Origin: Pseudohongiella nitratireducens
Lineage (GTDB): Bacteria; Pseudomonadota; Gammaproteobacteria; Pseudomonadales; Pseudohongiellaceae
DNA: 64,000 nucleotides
NCBI RefSeq assembly: GCF_001642735.1
Contig: NZ_LWHM01000033.1
Coordinates: 1 to 64,000, forward strand
Direction of reading: 5' to 3'
Below are positions 48,765 to 57,297 of the stretch, piece by piece. The first letter of the stretch is position 1; each line of letters starts with the position of its first letter. The position numbers were made by a program, and so were the translations under genes. Below the pieces are notes generated by a model. That model saw only the letters and a list, made by a program, of their open reading frames with translations. It did no database searches and was not told the origin of the DNA.

Positions 48765-49194
48765 ACCCTATATTTGGTCTTTTTTTCATAGAATATTTTC
48801 TATATGGTCCATTAGACGGGGTTTTCACTTTGGTATCAAATCCGTCATATAGACTATATCCAGCCTTACCCGCTTTGGACGCAAAAATTACCGATCACCG
48901 ACAGGGAGTTGGTGGTCATGGCAATCGTCCCCCCCCCCGATCATGGAATGTATCAGCCCTTGGTATGTTTCATTTTGTGAACTACAAAGCTTTGTCTAAG
49001 GCGTCAGTCAAGGTCCATTAAGCCTTAACTACAATTTAGAAATCGGACGCTGTAGAAAGGTCTGCCATACCTGCCCTTCGTGTAGGCTTAGAGACTGCGA
49101 TTCCCCAATGTGCCGAAGATTTTGTTGTGTGAAGGAGGAAGTCGCCAATTCGGCATCTCGAAAGCACATTACGTTGAGAACCTGTTGGTCGCTT
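48765..49194. other. 430-bp stretch without supported gene
   Basis: AT-rich at its start, with a run of ten C at 48931-48940. I see no protein similarity, promoter or repeat that I can defend. Confidence 0.4.
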
Positions 49195-49947
49195 CTATCC
49201 TAGAGTGCTATGCTTGACAAGCATCCATACCCCCATGCCGAGCATCATGAGGTTTTCCGTGAGTGATATAAAACCCAATGGCACATTGCTTTCGCCTCCG
49301 ACGCAAGCACATTTGAGTTCTCGTTTCTCAATATAGACGGCTTTAAAAACCGAGATGGCACCTACTGTGCCTATGACCAAGGCGATGGGGATCGAAACAA
49401 AGTTTAGCACCCCGGCAATCATAAGCACGCCAGCAATACCTTCTCCGTAGGGGTATACGTACCCGTACGGTACCCATTTTTGCGCTAGAAGATCATAGTT
49501 AAGAAACATGGTCGAAAAACTTTCCACATCCCGAATCTTTAGATACGCAAGCGCACACATTGAGAACGCGATGAACCATTCGAAAGTGCGTAAGGACAGC
49601 CATTGTCCTTCAGCTATCGAAGCTGCTCCCAAAGCCATCAGGAAAGTAGTGGTAAAAAGGCTGATAACAGGCCAATAAGTTGTTTCGTCCTCATCTGTGG
49701 GTTCTTTACCAAAATAAGTCTGTAGTTCATCATAACCACCAATCTGGGCGCCATCGATAAATGTCTGTGGGGTGGTATCTACATCATGTTCGGCCTTGAA
49801 TGCCTCGATTTCTTCCCGGTCTTTCAAGTGGTGGTCTTCCACGTGAAATCCTTGAGTTTTCAGTAGGTGTTTCGATTTTAAGCCGTAAGGACACACATGG
49901 TCCTCCGTTACCATTCGGTACAGTTCAGCTGTCTTGGAGTCTGACAT
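49195..49947 (-). CDS. Glutaredoxin-like domain fused to MauE/DoxX-like membrane domain
   Basis: A 250-residue protein. Residues 1-85 form a glutaredoxin fold with VTEDHVCPYGLKSKHLL (CPYG rather than CPYC, so monothiol), the cis-Pro TPQTFIDG and GGYDELQTYF. After a linker come four or five helices (WPVISLFTTTFLMALGA, FEWFIAFSMCALAYLKI, IAGVLMIAGVLNFVSIPIAL, TENLMMLGMGVWMLV), with a Cys pair in LKCACVGGESNVPLGF before the last helix. It likely handles thiol redox or metal thiolates at the inner membrane. The promoter contains the CopR-type palindrome at 50053. Confidence 0.8.
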   Translation of the reverse strand: MSDSKTAELYRMVTEDHVCPYGLKSKHLLKTQGFHVEDHHLKDREEIEAFKAEHDVDTTPQTFIDGAQIGGYDELQTYFGKEPTDEDETTYWPVISLFTTTFLMALGAASIAEGQWLSLRTFEWFIAFSMCALAYLKIRDVESFSTMFLNYDLLAQKWVPYGYVYPYGEGIAGVLMIAGVLNFVSIPIALVIGTVGAISVFKAVYIEKRELKCACVGGESNVPLGFISLTENLMMLGMGVWMLVKHSTLG

Positions 49948-50052
49948 TTGTGATTCCTCCTTGTTCGACTGACTTAGCAGAATAAATAGTGTTAAGACGG
50001 CTTAAACAGCCTGATTATAACGATTTTATTCTGTCTTAAACATGATCTGGAG

Positions 50053-50068
50053 ATTACAAAAATGTAAT
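50053..50068. promoter_or_regulatory. CopR-type palindrome upstream of glutaredoxin-MauE gene
   Basis: ATTACA-AAAA-TGTAAT, the same core as in the copR/copA gap, 106 bp upstream of the start codon at 49947. It suggests copper control of this gene. Confidence 0.6.
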
Positions 50069-50996
50069 TTTGAGGTAATTCTTTTTTCATAAATTAATAT
50101 GGTATTTGAAAGTGGACCGGCAATTGGCCAAAGTAGGAGCGCTGAGAGGATGCATAAAATGCTTCTCGAAAGGGTGAAAAGGCCCATTCACCTTCGCGCA
50201 TGGGCAAACGCGCTCAATCATGGCTCGTTCGTCTCGATAGCGGATCTGGATCATACGATTCCAGTTCCTGCAGTCACTTCCCACCCTATCAACCCGAATG
50301 GCCGTGGTGATTAGGCGGCCGGACTTAGCCTCACAGTTTCGACAATGCACTGTCACCAAAATGCCGACAGTAGTGATTTACTTCAAAGCCTGTGATAAGT
50401 GCCCAACTGGTCATTGCGACTAAGGCTCTTTTTCGACAAATCACTGTGCGTCGGCCTGTTCAATCTAGGGAATAGTTGGGGCCACCAGGTCATATTATAT
50501 AAATACTATGAGTCACAACGCTTGCGATATGTTCTATACCGTGCCGGGACCACTGCTAGCGCGGCTCTCATATGCATTTTTCGGCGTCCCCGAAAAGGCC
50601 TGATAAGACTGGTAATTCCGCTGGCATAGCAACCCCTATACCTGTGTCGTGAGTGGTTTCGCCTTTGTGGATTCTGGTTTTTGAACCTTTGAAATTTTTG
50701 CTGACGGTTCTGCCGCTTTGCGCTGGGAGCAACGTGCGTTCCGACGAGTCAGAAAACAGGATTACACGTTCATTACAGCAATGTAATGAACGTGTAATCC
50801 TAAGGTCAGAAACTTCGTTCTACGGTGGCAATGTACAAGTCTAAGTGCCGCTTGGGAGTTGGGTATGGGTCGATTCAATGCGGAAGCGACGTGACAGGAT
50901 ATCTGGCCAATATTGACGGTTGACGGCGTAAAGGCTACAGATCGAGGGGCGTGTAGTGTTGAGTACAGAAACTTGATGCCTGTTAATGAAAATTTC
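50069..50996. other. Gene-poor gap of about 930 bp, with an orphan operator
   Basis: No reading frame here looks real: the longest are short, lack ribosome sites and match nothing I know. The one clear structure is the 42-bp palindrome at 50759-50800. A gene formerly controlled by it may have been lost. Confidence 0.5.
50759..50800. promoter_or_regulatory. 42-bp perfect palindrome containing the CopR-type core
   Basis: Two 19-bp perfect inverted arms (GGATTACACGTTCATTACA and its complement) surround GCAA. The inner 16 bp are ATTACA-GCAA-TGTAAT. An outer ATTACA/TGTAAT pair lies at 50761-50766 and 50793-50798, so two nested binding dyads are possible. It lacks a T run, so a terminator is less likely. 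Confidence 0.7.
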
Positions 50997-51027
50997 TTGA
51001 CCTGTGTCTTGGACACAGGTGTAAGGT
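50997..51027 (+). promoter_or_regulatory. MerR-type promoter and operator of the copper operon
   Basis: -35 TTGACC (50997-51002), 19-bp spacer, -10 TAAGGT (51022-51027). The spacer holds a perfect dyad ACCTGTGTC-TTG-GACACAGGT (51000-51020), the usual MerR-family architecture. It lies 137 bp upstream of the merR gene and should drive merR and the genes after it. Confidence 0.75.
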
Positions 51028-51163
51028 TGCAAAAAGCCGGATAAAGTCTTTGGATTTTCTCTCGGGTTTGGAACTGATGATTGAATCATATCAAGGCAAG
51101 GAACAGAGCTTCGGGGTTAATCTGAATCTTGCGATAGTCAGACTGAGCTGCGAGGAGGGCTGT

Positions 51164-51568
51164 GTGAAAGTTATCGAAATGGCCAGGCGTTTAGGAGTTA
51201 CGGCCGATACCGTGCGGTTTTATACCCGGATCAAGATTCTGAAACCGGGTAAGAACAAAACCAATGGATATCGGGAATACAGCGAAAGTGATTACAACCG
51301 CTTGCGATTCGCGCTAAGTGCACGGCAACTGGGCTTTTCCGTTGAAGATATTCAGGAAATCTTGAACCACGCGGATAAGAAAAAATCTCCTTGCCCAACC
51401 GTGCGCCGCTTGATTGAACACCGCCTGAATGAAACTGAGCAACGGTTCGCGGAGACTCAGCAACTTCGGGAACGCATGCAACAGGCCGCGATCGAGTGGA
51501 GCCAAAAGCCGGATAAGGTGCCGACCGGCGATATGATCTGTCACCTAATTGAAGAGTTTGCTCAGTAA
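51164..51568 (+). CDS. MerR-family regulator of the copper operon
   Basis: A 134-residue regulator from a GTG (51164) directly after GAGGAGG; the longer ATG start at 51050 would add residues outside the family fold. Winged helix: KVIEMARRLGVTADTVRFYT and GYREYSESDYNRLRFALSAR; dimer helix to residue 105; C-terminal helix with Cys (SPCPTVRRLIEHRL, GDMICHLIEEFAQ). The CPTV loop is the usual metal-binding site area. It most likely activates its own promoter (50997) and the downstream HMA and P-type ATPase genes on copper or a related metal. Confidence 0.85.
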   Translation: MKVIEMARRLGVTADTVRFYTRIKILKPGKNKTNGYREYSESDYNRLRFALSARQLGFSVEDIQEILNHADKKKSPCPTVRRLIEHRLNETEQRFAETQQLRERMQQAAIEWSQKPDKVPTGDMICHLIEEFAQ

Positions 51569-51587
51569 ATTAACATAAGGATTTGTC

Positions 51588-51905
51588 ATGAATACACAGA
51601 ATTTCGAGAGCCCTACTAAGCACCAGAGCGGCTGCTGTTGCGCCAGCAAGTCATCCACTGCAGCTAACACTCGGAGCAGTGTTGACTCAGATAGCGATAT
51701 CCCGCTGCAGCGGCTACAGGTGCAGGGCGCAACGTGCGGTGGTTGTGTAAGAAGCATTGAGCAAACGCTACGCTCTGTTTCCGGCGTAAGCGATGCGTGT
51801 ATGGATCTGGCGACGGGTGTCGCTTCGGTCGTTGGCAGGGTCGAGTCTAACGCGTTGATAGAGGCATTGCATAGGGCGGGTTTTCCTGCGGCGGTCATCA
51901 AATAA
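51588..51905 (+). CDS. Heavy-metal-associated (HMA) domain protein
   Basis: A 105-residue soluble protein. The N-terminal tail has a CCCASK cluster (residues 16-21). A single HMA ferredoxin-like domain has LQVQGATCGGCVRSIEQTLR, where the C-x-x-C binds Cu(I), and a later strand ASVVGRVESNALIEALHRAG. It probably acts as a copper chaperone delivering metal to the HMA domain of the ATPase encoded 15 bp further on. 19 bp after merR, same operon. Confidence 0.85.
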   Translation: MNTQNFESPTKHQSGCCCASKSSTAANTRSSVDSDSDIPLQRLQVQGATCGGCVRSIEQTLRSVSGVSDACMDLATGVASVVGRVESNALIEALHRAGFPAAVIK

Positions 51906-51920
51906 TTCAGGAGTGATCCC

Positions 51921-54266
51921 ATGAGTTCAGTGAACACGGAATCCGGCAAACCGGGTTGTCATAAAGATACCGATAACAACACACAGCATCATAATCATGA
52001 AAACGGTTCTGGTCCCCATAATCATGTTGATAGCGCGGCGCACCAGGAACTGATTATCGAGGGTGCTGGTTGTGCCAGCTGTGTGGGAAAAATCGAATCA
52101 GCTCTGAAGGCGGTACCGGGTGTGGAGAACGCGGAAATGAATTTCGCTCAGCGCACCGTCAGCGTGATTGGCAATGCAGCCGCGTCTGACTTGCTTAAGG
52201 CGGTGGAGAAGGCGGGCTATAACGCCAAGCTTGCGGCTGCTGAGAATGAAGATGATGCATTGGCCGAAAAAGAAAAGGCGGATCAGGTTTATTACAAGCG
52301 CTTGATGAAAGAAACCTGGATTGCTCTCTCACTGGGTGGCCCTTTGATGGCCTATGCGCTGATCACCGGTGAAGTCAACGTCAACACCACCACAGAACGC
52401 ATCGCCTGGCTGGTCGTGGGTATTCTGACTTTTGGTGTTCTCTATTTTTCCGGCAAGCACTTTTTTGTCGGCGCCTGGAAGTCCTTTCTCAATCACTCTG
52501 CCAATATGGATACGCTGATTGCTTTGGGTACTGGCACGGCATGGTTGTATTCCATGGTGGTGGTGTTTTTTCCCGACGCCGTTCCCGATCAGGCGCGCCA
52601 TGTCTACTTCGAGGCTACGGCGATCATTATCGGCTTGATTGATCTTGGCCTTGCACTGGAACTGAAAGCCCGTGGTCGTACCTCGGAGGCCATTAAGCGC
52701 CTGATTGGTTTACAGGCAAAAACAGCACGGGTCATTCGCGACGATAAAGAACTCGATATTGCCATCGAACTGGTACTGCTGAACGATGTGGTGCGGGTGC
52801 GTCCCGGCGAAAAAATTCCCGTCGATGGAGAGGTGGTTGAAGGGCATACCGCGATTGATGAATCCATGCTCACCGGCGAGCCGATGCCGGTTGAAAAAGC
52901 CACTGGGGATACCGTGGCGGCGGGCACCATCAATAAGTCAGGCTCAATTCTGTTTAAAGCTACCCGCGTTGGTAAAGACACGGCGCTGGCGCAAATCATC
53001 AATATGGTCAAGCGCGCACAAAACTCCAAGCCGCCCATTGGTCGTTTGGCTGATGTCATCTCAGCGTATTTTGTTCCGGTGGTCATGATTATCGCTGTAG
53101 CGAGCGCCCTGACTTGGTTGAATTTTGGGCCGGAACCAGCGGTAGCTTTTGCGATTGTATCGGCGACCACCGTATTGATTATCGCCTGTCCCTGTGCGCT
53201 AGGTCTGGCCACGCCGATGTCGGTGATGGTGGGTGTGGGTAAGGCCGCAGAGGCGGGCGTGCTGATTCGTAACGGCGAGGCCCTGCAAACCGCGTCGAAG
53301 ATATCGGCGATGATTCTGGATAAAACCGGCACCATCACCCTGGGCGCGCCGAAGGTTACCGATGTATTGGTGGCAGGTGAACATGACGAGCAGGCGGTGT
53401 TGCGATTGGCAGCAACGCTTGAATCAGGCTCCGAGCATCCTTTAGCGATGGCTATTGTTGAAAGTGCTCAGGAAAGGGGGATCGAAATGGGCAAGGTCTC
53501 CAATTTTAACGCCATTGCCGGCCATGGTGTGCAGGCTGACGTGGACGGAAAAACACTGTTGTTCGGCAATGAAAAGCTCATGCGCGAGCGCACTATCGAA
53601 CTGGGTGATTTTGTTGAAAAGGCCCAGGCGCTGGCCGCCGAGGCTAAAACGCCGATGTATTTCGCCGTTGATAATAAGCTCGCAGCGATTATCGCAGTAG
53701 CCGATCCGATTAAGGAAGACTCCATCGCTGCCATCAAGCGCCTGCAACATAACGGTATACGGGTGGTGATGCTCACCGGCGATAACCGCGCCACAGCCAA
53801 AGCGGTGGCGGAAAAAGCCGGTATCAAGGAATTTTTCGCCGAAGTACTGCCGGAAGAAAAATCCAAAAAAGTGCAGGAACTGCAGATGGAAGGCGAAGTG
53901 GTGGGCATGACCGGGGACGGCATCAACGACGCGCCAGCCCTGGCCATCGCCAATGTCGGCTTCGCCATTGGCACAGGTACCGATGTGGCCATTGAAAGTG
54001 CCGACATCACCCTGATGCGGGGTTCGTTACATGGTTTGGCCGATGCCATTGCAGTGAGTAAAGCGACCTTGCGCAATATCAAACAGAATTTATTCGGCGC
54101 CTTTATTTACAACGTGGCCGGCGTACCTTTTGCGGCTGGCGTGTTGTACCCATTCTTGGGTTTGTTGTTGAACCCGGTGATTGCCGGGGCTGCGATGGCG
54201 TTTTCATCACTCACTGTTGTGACCAACGCCAATCGACTGCGTTTGTTTAAAGCGCAGGAACACTAA
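51921..54266 (+). CDS. copA: P1B-type Cu(I)-exporting ATPase
   Basis: A 781-residue inner-membrane pump. A His-rich N-terminus ([15 protein letters not shown]) is followed by one HMA domain ([19 protein letters not shown]). Actuator TGEPMPVEK; helix 6 [19 protein letters not shown] with the CPC metal site; phosphorylation loop DKTGTITLG; nucleotide-binding [10 protein letters not shown]; hinge [13 protein letters not shown]. Helix 7 [11 protein letters not shown] and helix 8 [11 protein letters not shown] give the YN/MxxSS signature of Cu(I) pumps. It extrudes cytoplasmic Cu(I). The gene name clashes with the multicopper oxidase at 12348. Complete and intact, unlike the fragment at 33216. Confidence 0.95.
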   Translation: MSSVNTESGKPGCHKDTDNNTQHHNHENGSGPHNHVDSAAHQELIIEGAGCASCVGKIESALKAVPGVENAEMNFAQRTVSVIGNAAASDLLKAVEKAGYNAKLAAAENEDDALAEKEKADQVYYKRLMKETWIALSLGGPLMAYALITGEVNVNTTTERIAWLVVGILTFGVLYFSGKHFFVGAWKSFLNHSANMDTLIALGTGTAWLYSMVVVFFPDAVPDQARHVYFEATAIIIGLIDLGLALELKARGRTSEAIKRLIGLQAKTARVIRDDKELDIAIELVLLNDVVRVRPGEKIPVDGEVVEGHTAIDESMLTGEPMPVEKATGDTVAAGTINKSGSILFKATRVGKDTALAQIINMVKRAQNSKPPIGRLADVISAYFVPVVMIIAVASALTWLNFGPEPAVAFAIVSATTVLIIACPCALGLATPMSVMVGVGKAAEAGVLIRNGEALQTASKISAMILDKTGTITLGAPKVTDVLVAGEHDEQAVLRLAATLESGSEHPLAMAIVESAQERGIEMGKVSNFNAIAGHGVQADVDGKTLLFGNEKLMRERTIELGDFVEKAQALAAEAKTPMYFAVDNKLAAIIAVADPIKEDSIAAIKRLQHNGIRVVMLTGDNRATAKAVAEKAGIKEFFAEVLPEEKSKKVQELQMEGEVVGMTGDGINDAPALAIANVGFAIGTGTDVAIESADITLMRGSLHGLADAIAVSKATLRNIKQNLFGAFIYNVAGVPFAAGVLYPFLGLLLNPVIAGAAMAFSSLTVVTNANRLRLFKAQEH

Positions 54267-54290
54267 GTCCAACACCAGGAGAAATGCGAC

Positions 54291-54644
54291 ATGTTACTGA
54301 TCAATATAGCCGGATTGGCGTTAATCGCTCTGATTGTGTGGTGGTTCTGGCTTTACAAGCCGAAAGAAGCCGAGCTGGGGGAAAGCGATTTGGTGATTAC
54401 TGTTGAAAATGGCACCTATTCTCCTTCGCGGATTAAAGTGCCGACCGGAGAACCTGTCGAAATCAAATTTATCCGCAAAGATCAATCACCCTGTTCTGAG
54501 ACTTTACTGATCCCCGAACTGCAAATCAGCGACACCCTGCCATTGAATAAATTGAAAACCATTCAGTTACCCGCGTTGGCAGCAGGTGAATACGCGTTTC
54601 ATTGCCAGATGCAGATGTACCGTGGACAGATCACGGTGAAATAG
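54291..54644 (+). CDS. Membrane-anchored cupredoxin-like protein
   Basis: A 117-residue protein with one N-terminal helix (INIAGLALIALIVWWFWLY) that anchors a small beta-barrel in the periplasm. Strands DLVITVENGTYSPSRIKV and VEIKFIRKDQSPCSETLLIP, then EYAFHCQMQMYRGQITV. Cys in SPCSE and the FHCQMQM cluster would be the metal ligands, similar to cupredoxin_1/EfeO-like domains. It probably holds copper passed out by the ATPase. It follows the ATPase by 24 bp. Confidence 0.8.
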   Translation: MLLINIAGLALIALIVWWFWLYKPKEAELGESDLVITVENGTYSPSRIKVPTGEPVEIKFIRKDQSPCSETLLIPELQISDTLPLNKLKTIQLPALAAGEYAFHCQMQMYRGQITVK

Positions 54645-54657
54645 GCAGGAGGATCTG

Positions 54658-54996
54658 ATGGACATCAATAAAGTCACGGCCATTTTTGATGAGTTTCGCC
54701 TGAAAGAAGTGGTAGAAACCCTGATACGACACGGTGTGAAGGGCTTTACCTTACACCCGGTTCGCGGCCGGGGCTATTACTTCGATAGTTTTAACGAAAA
54801 CCACTTGATCAAGCATATTCAAATGGAGATTTATGCCAAGGCGGAGCAGGCGAAGGAAATTGCGCAGCTGATTGTGGATGCGGCGCATGTTAATGCCGAT
54901 AGCGAAGGGCTGGTCTGCATCGTGCCAGTCAACGATCTGCTGTGGATACACGATAAACGCAGTGCAACAGACAACGATTTTCAATTTCACAGGTGA
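54658..54996 (+). CDS. PII-like protein of the metal-efflux-associated (PII-NG) type
   Basis: A 112-residue protein with the ferredoxin-like PII fold: start INKVTAIFDEFRLKEVVETL, a short T-loop region VRGRGYYFDSFNENH, and a closing strand SEGLVCIVPVNDLLWIHD. It lacks the T-loop Tyr/Lys pattern of nitrogen GlnB. A group of PII-like proteins (PII-NG) is known to sit with heavy-metal efflux genes, and this one lies in the copper operon, so a signalling or metal-sensing role here is plausible. The partner is unknown. Confidence 0.75.
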   Translation: MDINKVTAIFDEFRLKEVVETLIRHGVKGFTLHPVRGRGYYFDSFNENHLIKHIQMEIYAKAEQAKEIAQLIVDAAHVNADSEGLVCIVPVNDLLWIHDKRSATDNDFQFHR

Positions 54997-55004
54997 GGTG
55001 TGAC

Positions 55005-55298
55005 ATGGCAACCCAAAAATCATCATTCTGGTTGACTCCCAAAGGTCTGGCCGCCCTGGGTTTAATTGCAGCGGCAAGCTATTTCCTATTGATCGAGCAT
55101 CGGCAACACGTCTGGCAGTTTTTGCCTTTCTTGATTCTCTTAGCCTGTCCGTTTATGCATTTGTTTATGCATGGCGGACATGGGGGGCATGGCGGTCACG
55201 GTGACCATGGCAAGCACGAGGATGAATCCGATCAGGATGCCTATCAGCGGGGGCTGGAGGAAGGCCGTCGGGAAAACGAAAACCGTCATCACCATTAA
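55005..55298 (+). CDS. DUF2933-like His-rich membrane protein
   Basis: A 97-residue protein; ATG at 55005 after GAGGT. Two hydrophobic stretches (GLAALGLIAAASYFLLIEH and FLPFLILLACPFMHLFMH) precede a Gly/His repeat (GGHGGHGGHGDHGKHEDESD) and a charged end ENRHHH. The PFMHLFMHGGHGGH layout is typical of small proteins in copper islands. It likely buffers metal at the membrane. A broken relative is at 48496. Confidence 0.75.
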   Translation: MATQKSSFWLTPKGLAALGLIAAASYFLLIEHRQHVWQFLPFLILLACPFMHLFMHGGHGGHGGHGDHGKHEDESDQDAYQRGLEEGRRENENRHHH

Positions 55299-55323
55299 CC
55301 CAATACATTACAGGAGAAGAAGC

Positions 55324-55974
55324 ATGCACGGTGAATCTGCTTACGGCCTCTGGACGCTGGTGATACTCAATTCAGCGATATTTATCTTCTTTGCCTTCAG
55401 CTTTACCAAGCCGCAAACCAAAACCGATTGGCGAAGCTTTGGCGCTTTCTCGGCGTTTGTTATTGCCCTATTTACTGAGATGTATGGCTTTCCATTAACC
55501 ATTTATTTTCTCTCCGGCTGGTTGGCGGAAAAATATCCTGGCATTGATTTTCTGTCCCACGAAAACGGCCACCTGTTGCACACGTTGCTTGGTTTTGAAG
55601 GTAATCCACATTGGGATCCGCTGCATATCGCCAGTAATGTTCTGATCGTTTTGGGTTTCTTTTTGCTGGCCTCGGCGTGGGGTGTACTGCACAAGGCGCA
55701 GCAGACCCGGTCGTTGGCGACCACAGGCTGGTATGCCCGCTGCCGTCATCCTCAATACATTGCTTTTATTTTGATTATGTTCGGCTTCCTGTTGCAGTGG
55801 CCGACCATTCCAACGCTCGTGATGTTCCCGATACTGGTAGTGGTCTACGTGCGACTCGCTAAGCGAGAGGAGCGGATGGCGCTGGAAGAATTTGGCGAAA
55901 TATATCGCCATTATATGGAATCTACGCCAGCGTGGATTCCGAAATTTAAAATCAATGAACCTGAAACTGTCTGA
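55324..55974 (+). CDS. Isoprenylcysteine-methyltransferase-like membrane protein
   Basis: A 216-residue multi-helix protein; the ATG at 55324 follows AGGAGAAG. Helices near 8-25, 40-62 and 105-125. The ICMT/PEMT end block is present: GWYARCRHPQYIAFILIMFG (RHPxY), then VYVRLAKREERMALEEFGEI and YRHYMESTPAW. Family members methylate lipids or cysteine carboxylates using SAM. A relation to copper is only by operon position. The previous gene ends 25 bp before. Confidence 0.8.
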   Translation: MHGESAYGLWTLVILNSAIFIFFAFSFTKPQTKTDWRSFGAFSAFVIALFTEMYGFPLTIYFLSGWLAEKYPGIDFLSHENGHLLHTLLGFEGNPHWDPLHIASNVLIVLGFFLLASAWGVLHKAQQTRSLATTGWYARCRHPQYIAFILIMFGFLLQWPTIPTLVMFPILVVVYVRLAKREERMALEEFGEIYRHYMESTPAWIPKFKINEPETV

Positions 55975-55984
55975 GGATAAAACA

Positions 55985-56410
55985 ATGAAAAATTTAATGT
56001 CAGCACTCGCTATTTCCGCATTATTGGCATCTCCAGTCTTCGCCGAAGGTGAGCATCAACATGACGGTGACCCGAACACACAGGGTAAGCAAGGCAGCAT
56101 GATGATGAGCCATGAGCGAATGATGCCAATGATGCAAGAACACAAAAAATCCATGGAGCGCCTGATGGGTCAGCTGAAAAAGGAAGCAGACCAAGGCAAA
56201 CGGGATGAACTCATCGAAGCACATATGAAAGAGATGCAGCAATGCATGATGACGCTAAATCAGGGTGAAGGCGACATGGCATCCAGCTCTACCGAAGAGC
56301 GCATGAAAATGATGGAAGAGCGTATGGGGATGATGCAGATGATGATGGGGCAGATGATGGACAACATGGTCGAAGCTCGCAAGAGTCGTCCTAAACACAT
56401 TAAGAAATAA
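55985..56410 (+). CDS. Periplasmic Met/His-rich protein
   Basis: A 141-residue protein with a clear signal peptide (MKNLMSALAISALLASPVFA). The mature protein is Met-rich and helical: SMMMSHERMMPMMQEHKK, then EERMKMMEERMGMMQMMMGQ-MMDNM. Spaced Met pairs suit weak Cu(I) or Ag(I) binding, as in other Met-rich periplasmic copper proteins. No enzyme motif. Part of the same operon (10 bp after the previous stop). Confidence 0.75.
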   Translation: MKNLMSALAISALLASPVFAEGEHQHDGDPNTQGKQGSMMMSHERMMPMMQEHKKSMERLMGQLKKEADQGKRDELIEAHMKEMQQCMMTLNQGEGDMASSSTEERMKMMEERMGMMQMMMGQMMDNMVEARKSRPKHIKK

Positions 56411-56457
56411 GCAAAGCGGACTATTGATCGTTAGTAATCGATAATTTGGAGAAAGTG

Positions 56458-56805
56458 GTGGCAGAGCATCGACTGGGTATCAATCCGGGTTTTCTAACCA
56501 AGCACAGCTTAAGTTTGCGCGGGGTGAATGAAAGTAACGCGCATGCTATCACAGCGGAGTTGGATGGACTTCCTTGTGTTGACCGTGTTTGGCTGAACAT
56601 GACGAAAGGTACTCTCAAAATCGCCTATGACGCCTCTCACCATAATATCGATGAAATGATTGCCATTGTCGAAAAACATGGCGCGGTTATTAAAGATAGT
56701 TGGTGGAACCGTACAAGGCTTAGTTGGCAGCGACAGACGGATGAAAATATCAAGGATAACGCCAGGCATGAAGCGCATTGTTGCAACAAGATGCCGCCTC
56801 ATTAG
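56458..56805 (+). CDS. HCC-family small protein, first intact copy
   Basis: About 115 residues, most likely from a GTG at 56458 (VAEHRLGINPGFLTKHSLSL) after GGAG; a TTG at 56446 is also open. The fold pattern is beta-alpha-beta-beta-alpha-beta, like HMA domains (NAHAITAELDGLPCVDRVWL, TLKIAYDASHHNIDEMIAIV), but without CxxC at the first loop. A WW motif (IKDSWWNRTRLSW) and the end DNARHEAHCCNKMPPH follow. It stands 12 bp before a paralogue. I know no described function; His/Cys at the end could bind copper. Confidence 0.7.
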   Translation: MAEHRLGINPGFLTKHSLSLRGVNESNAHAITAELDGLPCVDRVWLNMTKGTLKIAYDASHHNIDEMIAIVEKHGAVIKDSWWNRTRLSWQRQTDENIKDNARHEAHCCNKMPPH

Positions 56806-56817
56806 AGGAAATCGAAA

Positions 56818-57186
56818 ATGAGCAAAAAAGAGCATCGGCTGGGCGTATCAGAAATCAATCTTGTGGTACGCCATTTAAAACTGGAACCTGCCGATCAGAA
56901 CAACCTGCAAGCAGTGGTTGCTGAAGTCGATCAGCTTTACGGGCTCGACGCCATTTCCATTGATGAAAAAAGTCATGTGCTGAATCTTGCTTATGACGCC
57001 TCCAGGATTTGTCTGGATGGTATCGAAGATGTGTTGAAAAAGCATGGCGTCGAAGTAAGCCATGATTGGTGGACGCATTTTAAAGAAGGTTATTACAAAT
57101 TTGTCGATCAGAACGTTAAAAACAACGCCAGTCACGAACCGTGGAGCTGTCATCAAATACCCCCGGGCGCTGGCCGCAAGCGCTAG
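56818..57186 (+). CDS. HCC-family small protein, second intact copy
   Basis: A 122-residue paralogue: KEHRLGVSEINLVVRHLKLE, AVVAEVDQLYGLDAISIDEK, HVLNLAYDASRICLDGIEDV, HDWWTHFKEGYYKFVDQNVK, and an end SHEPWSCHQIPPG. The CC of the neighbour is SC-H here. ATG at 56818 follows GAGGAAATCG. The tandem arrangement suggests that the two form a pair. It precedes an APC permease by 111 bp, as in the transposon copy at 30126. Confidence 0.7.
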   Translation: MSKKEHRLGVSEINLVVRHLKLEPADQNNLQAVVAEVDQLYGLDAISIDEKSHVLNLAYDASRICLDGIEDVLKKHGVEVSHDWWTHFKEGYYKFVDQNVKNNASHEPWSCHQIPPGAGRKR

Positions 57187-57297
57187 TGTATACCTCCATG
57201 GTGAATGTCGATAAATAGAGAATTGCAGTTAAGCAGCCTGCATACCTTGCACCGAAAGCCCAGAAAGGGGATTAACCATTATTTTTAGGAGTCCTGA

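Noticed and set aside
48931-48940. Run of ten C as a phase-variable switch
   Set aside because: It lies outside any supported gene or promoter.
50087-50629. Short frames on both strands in the 50-kb gap
   Set aside because: No start signals, no similarity I recognise, and they overlap one another.
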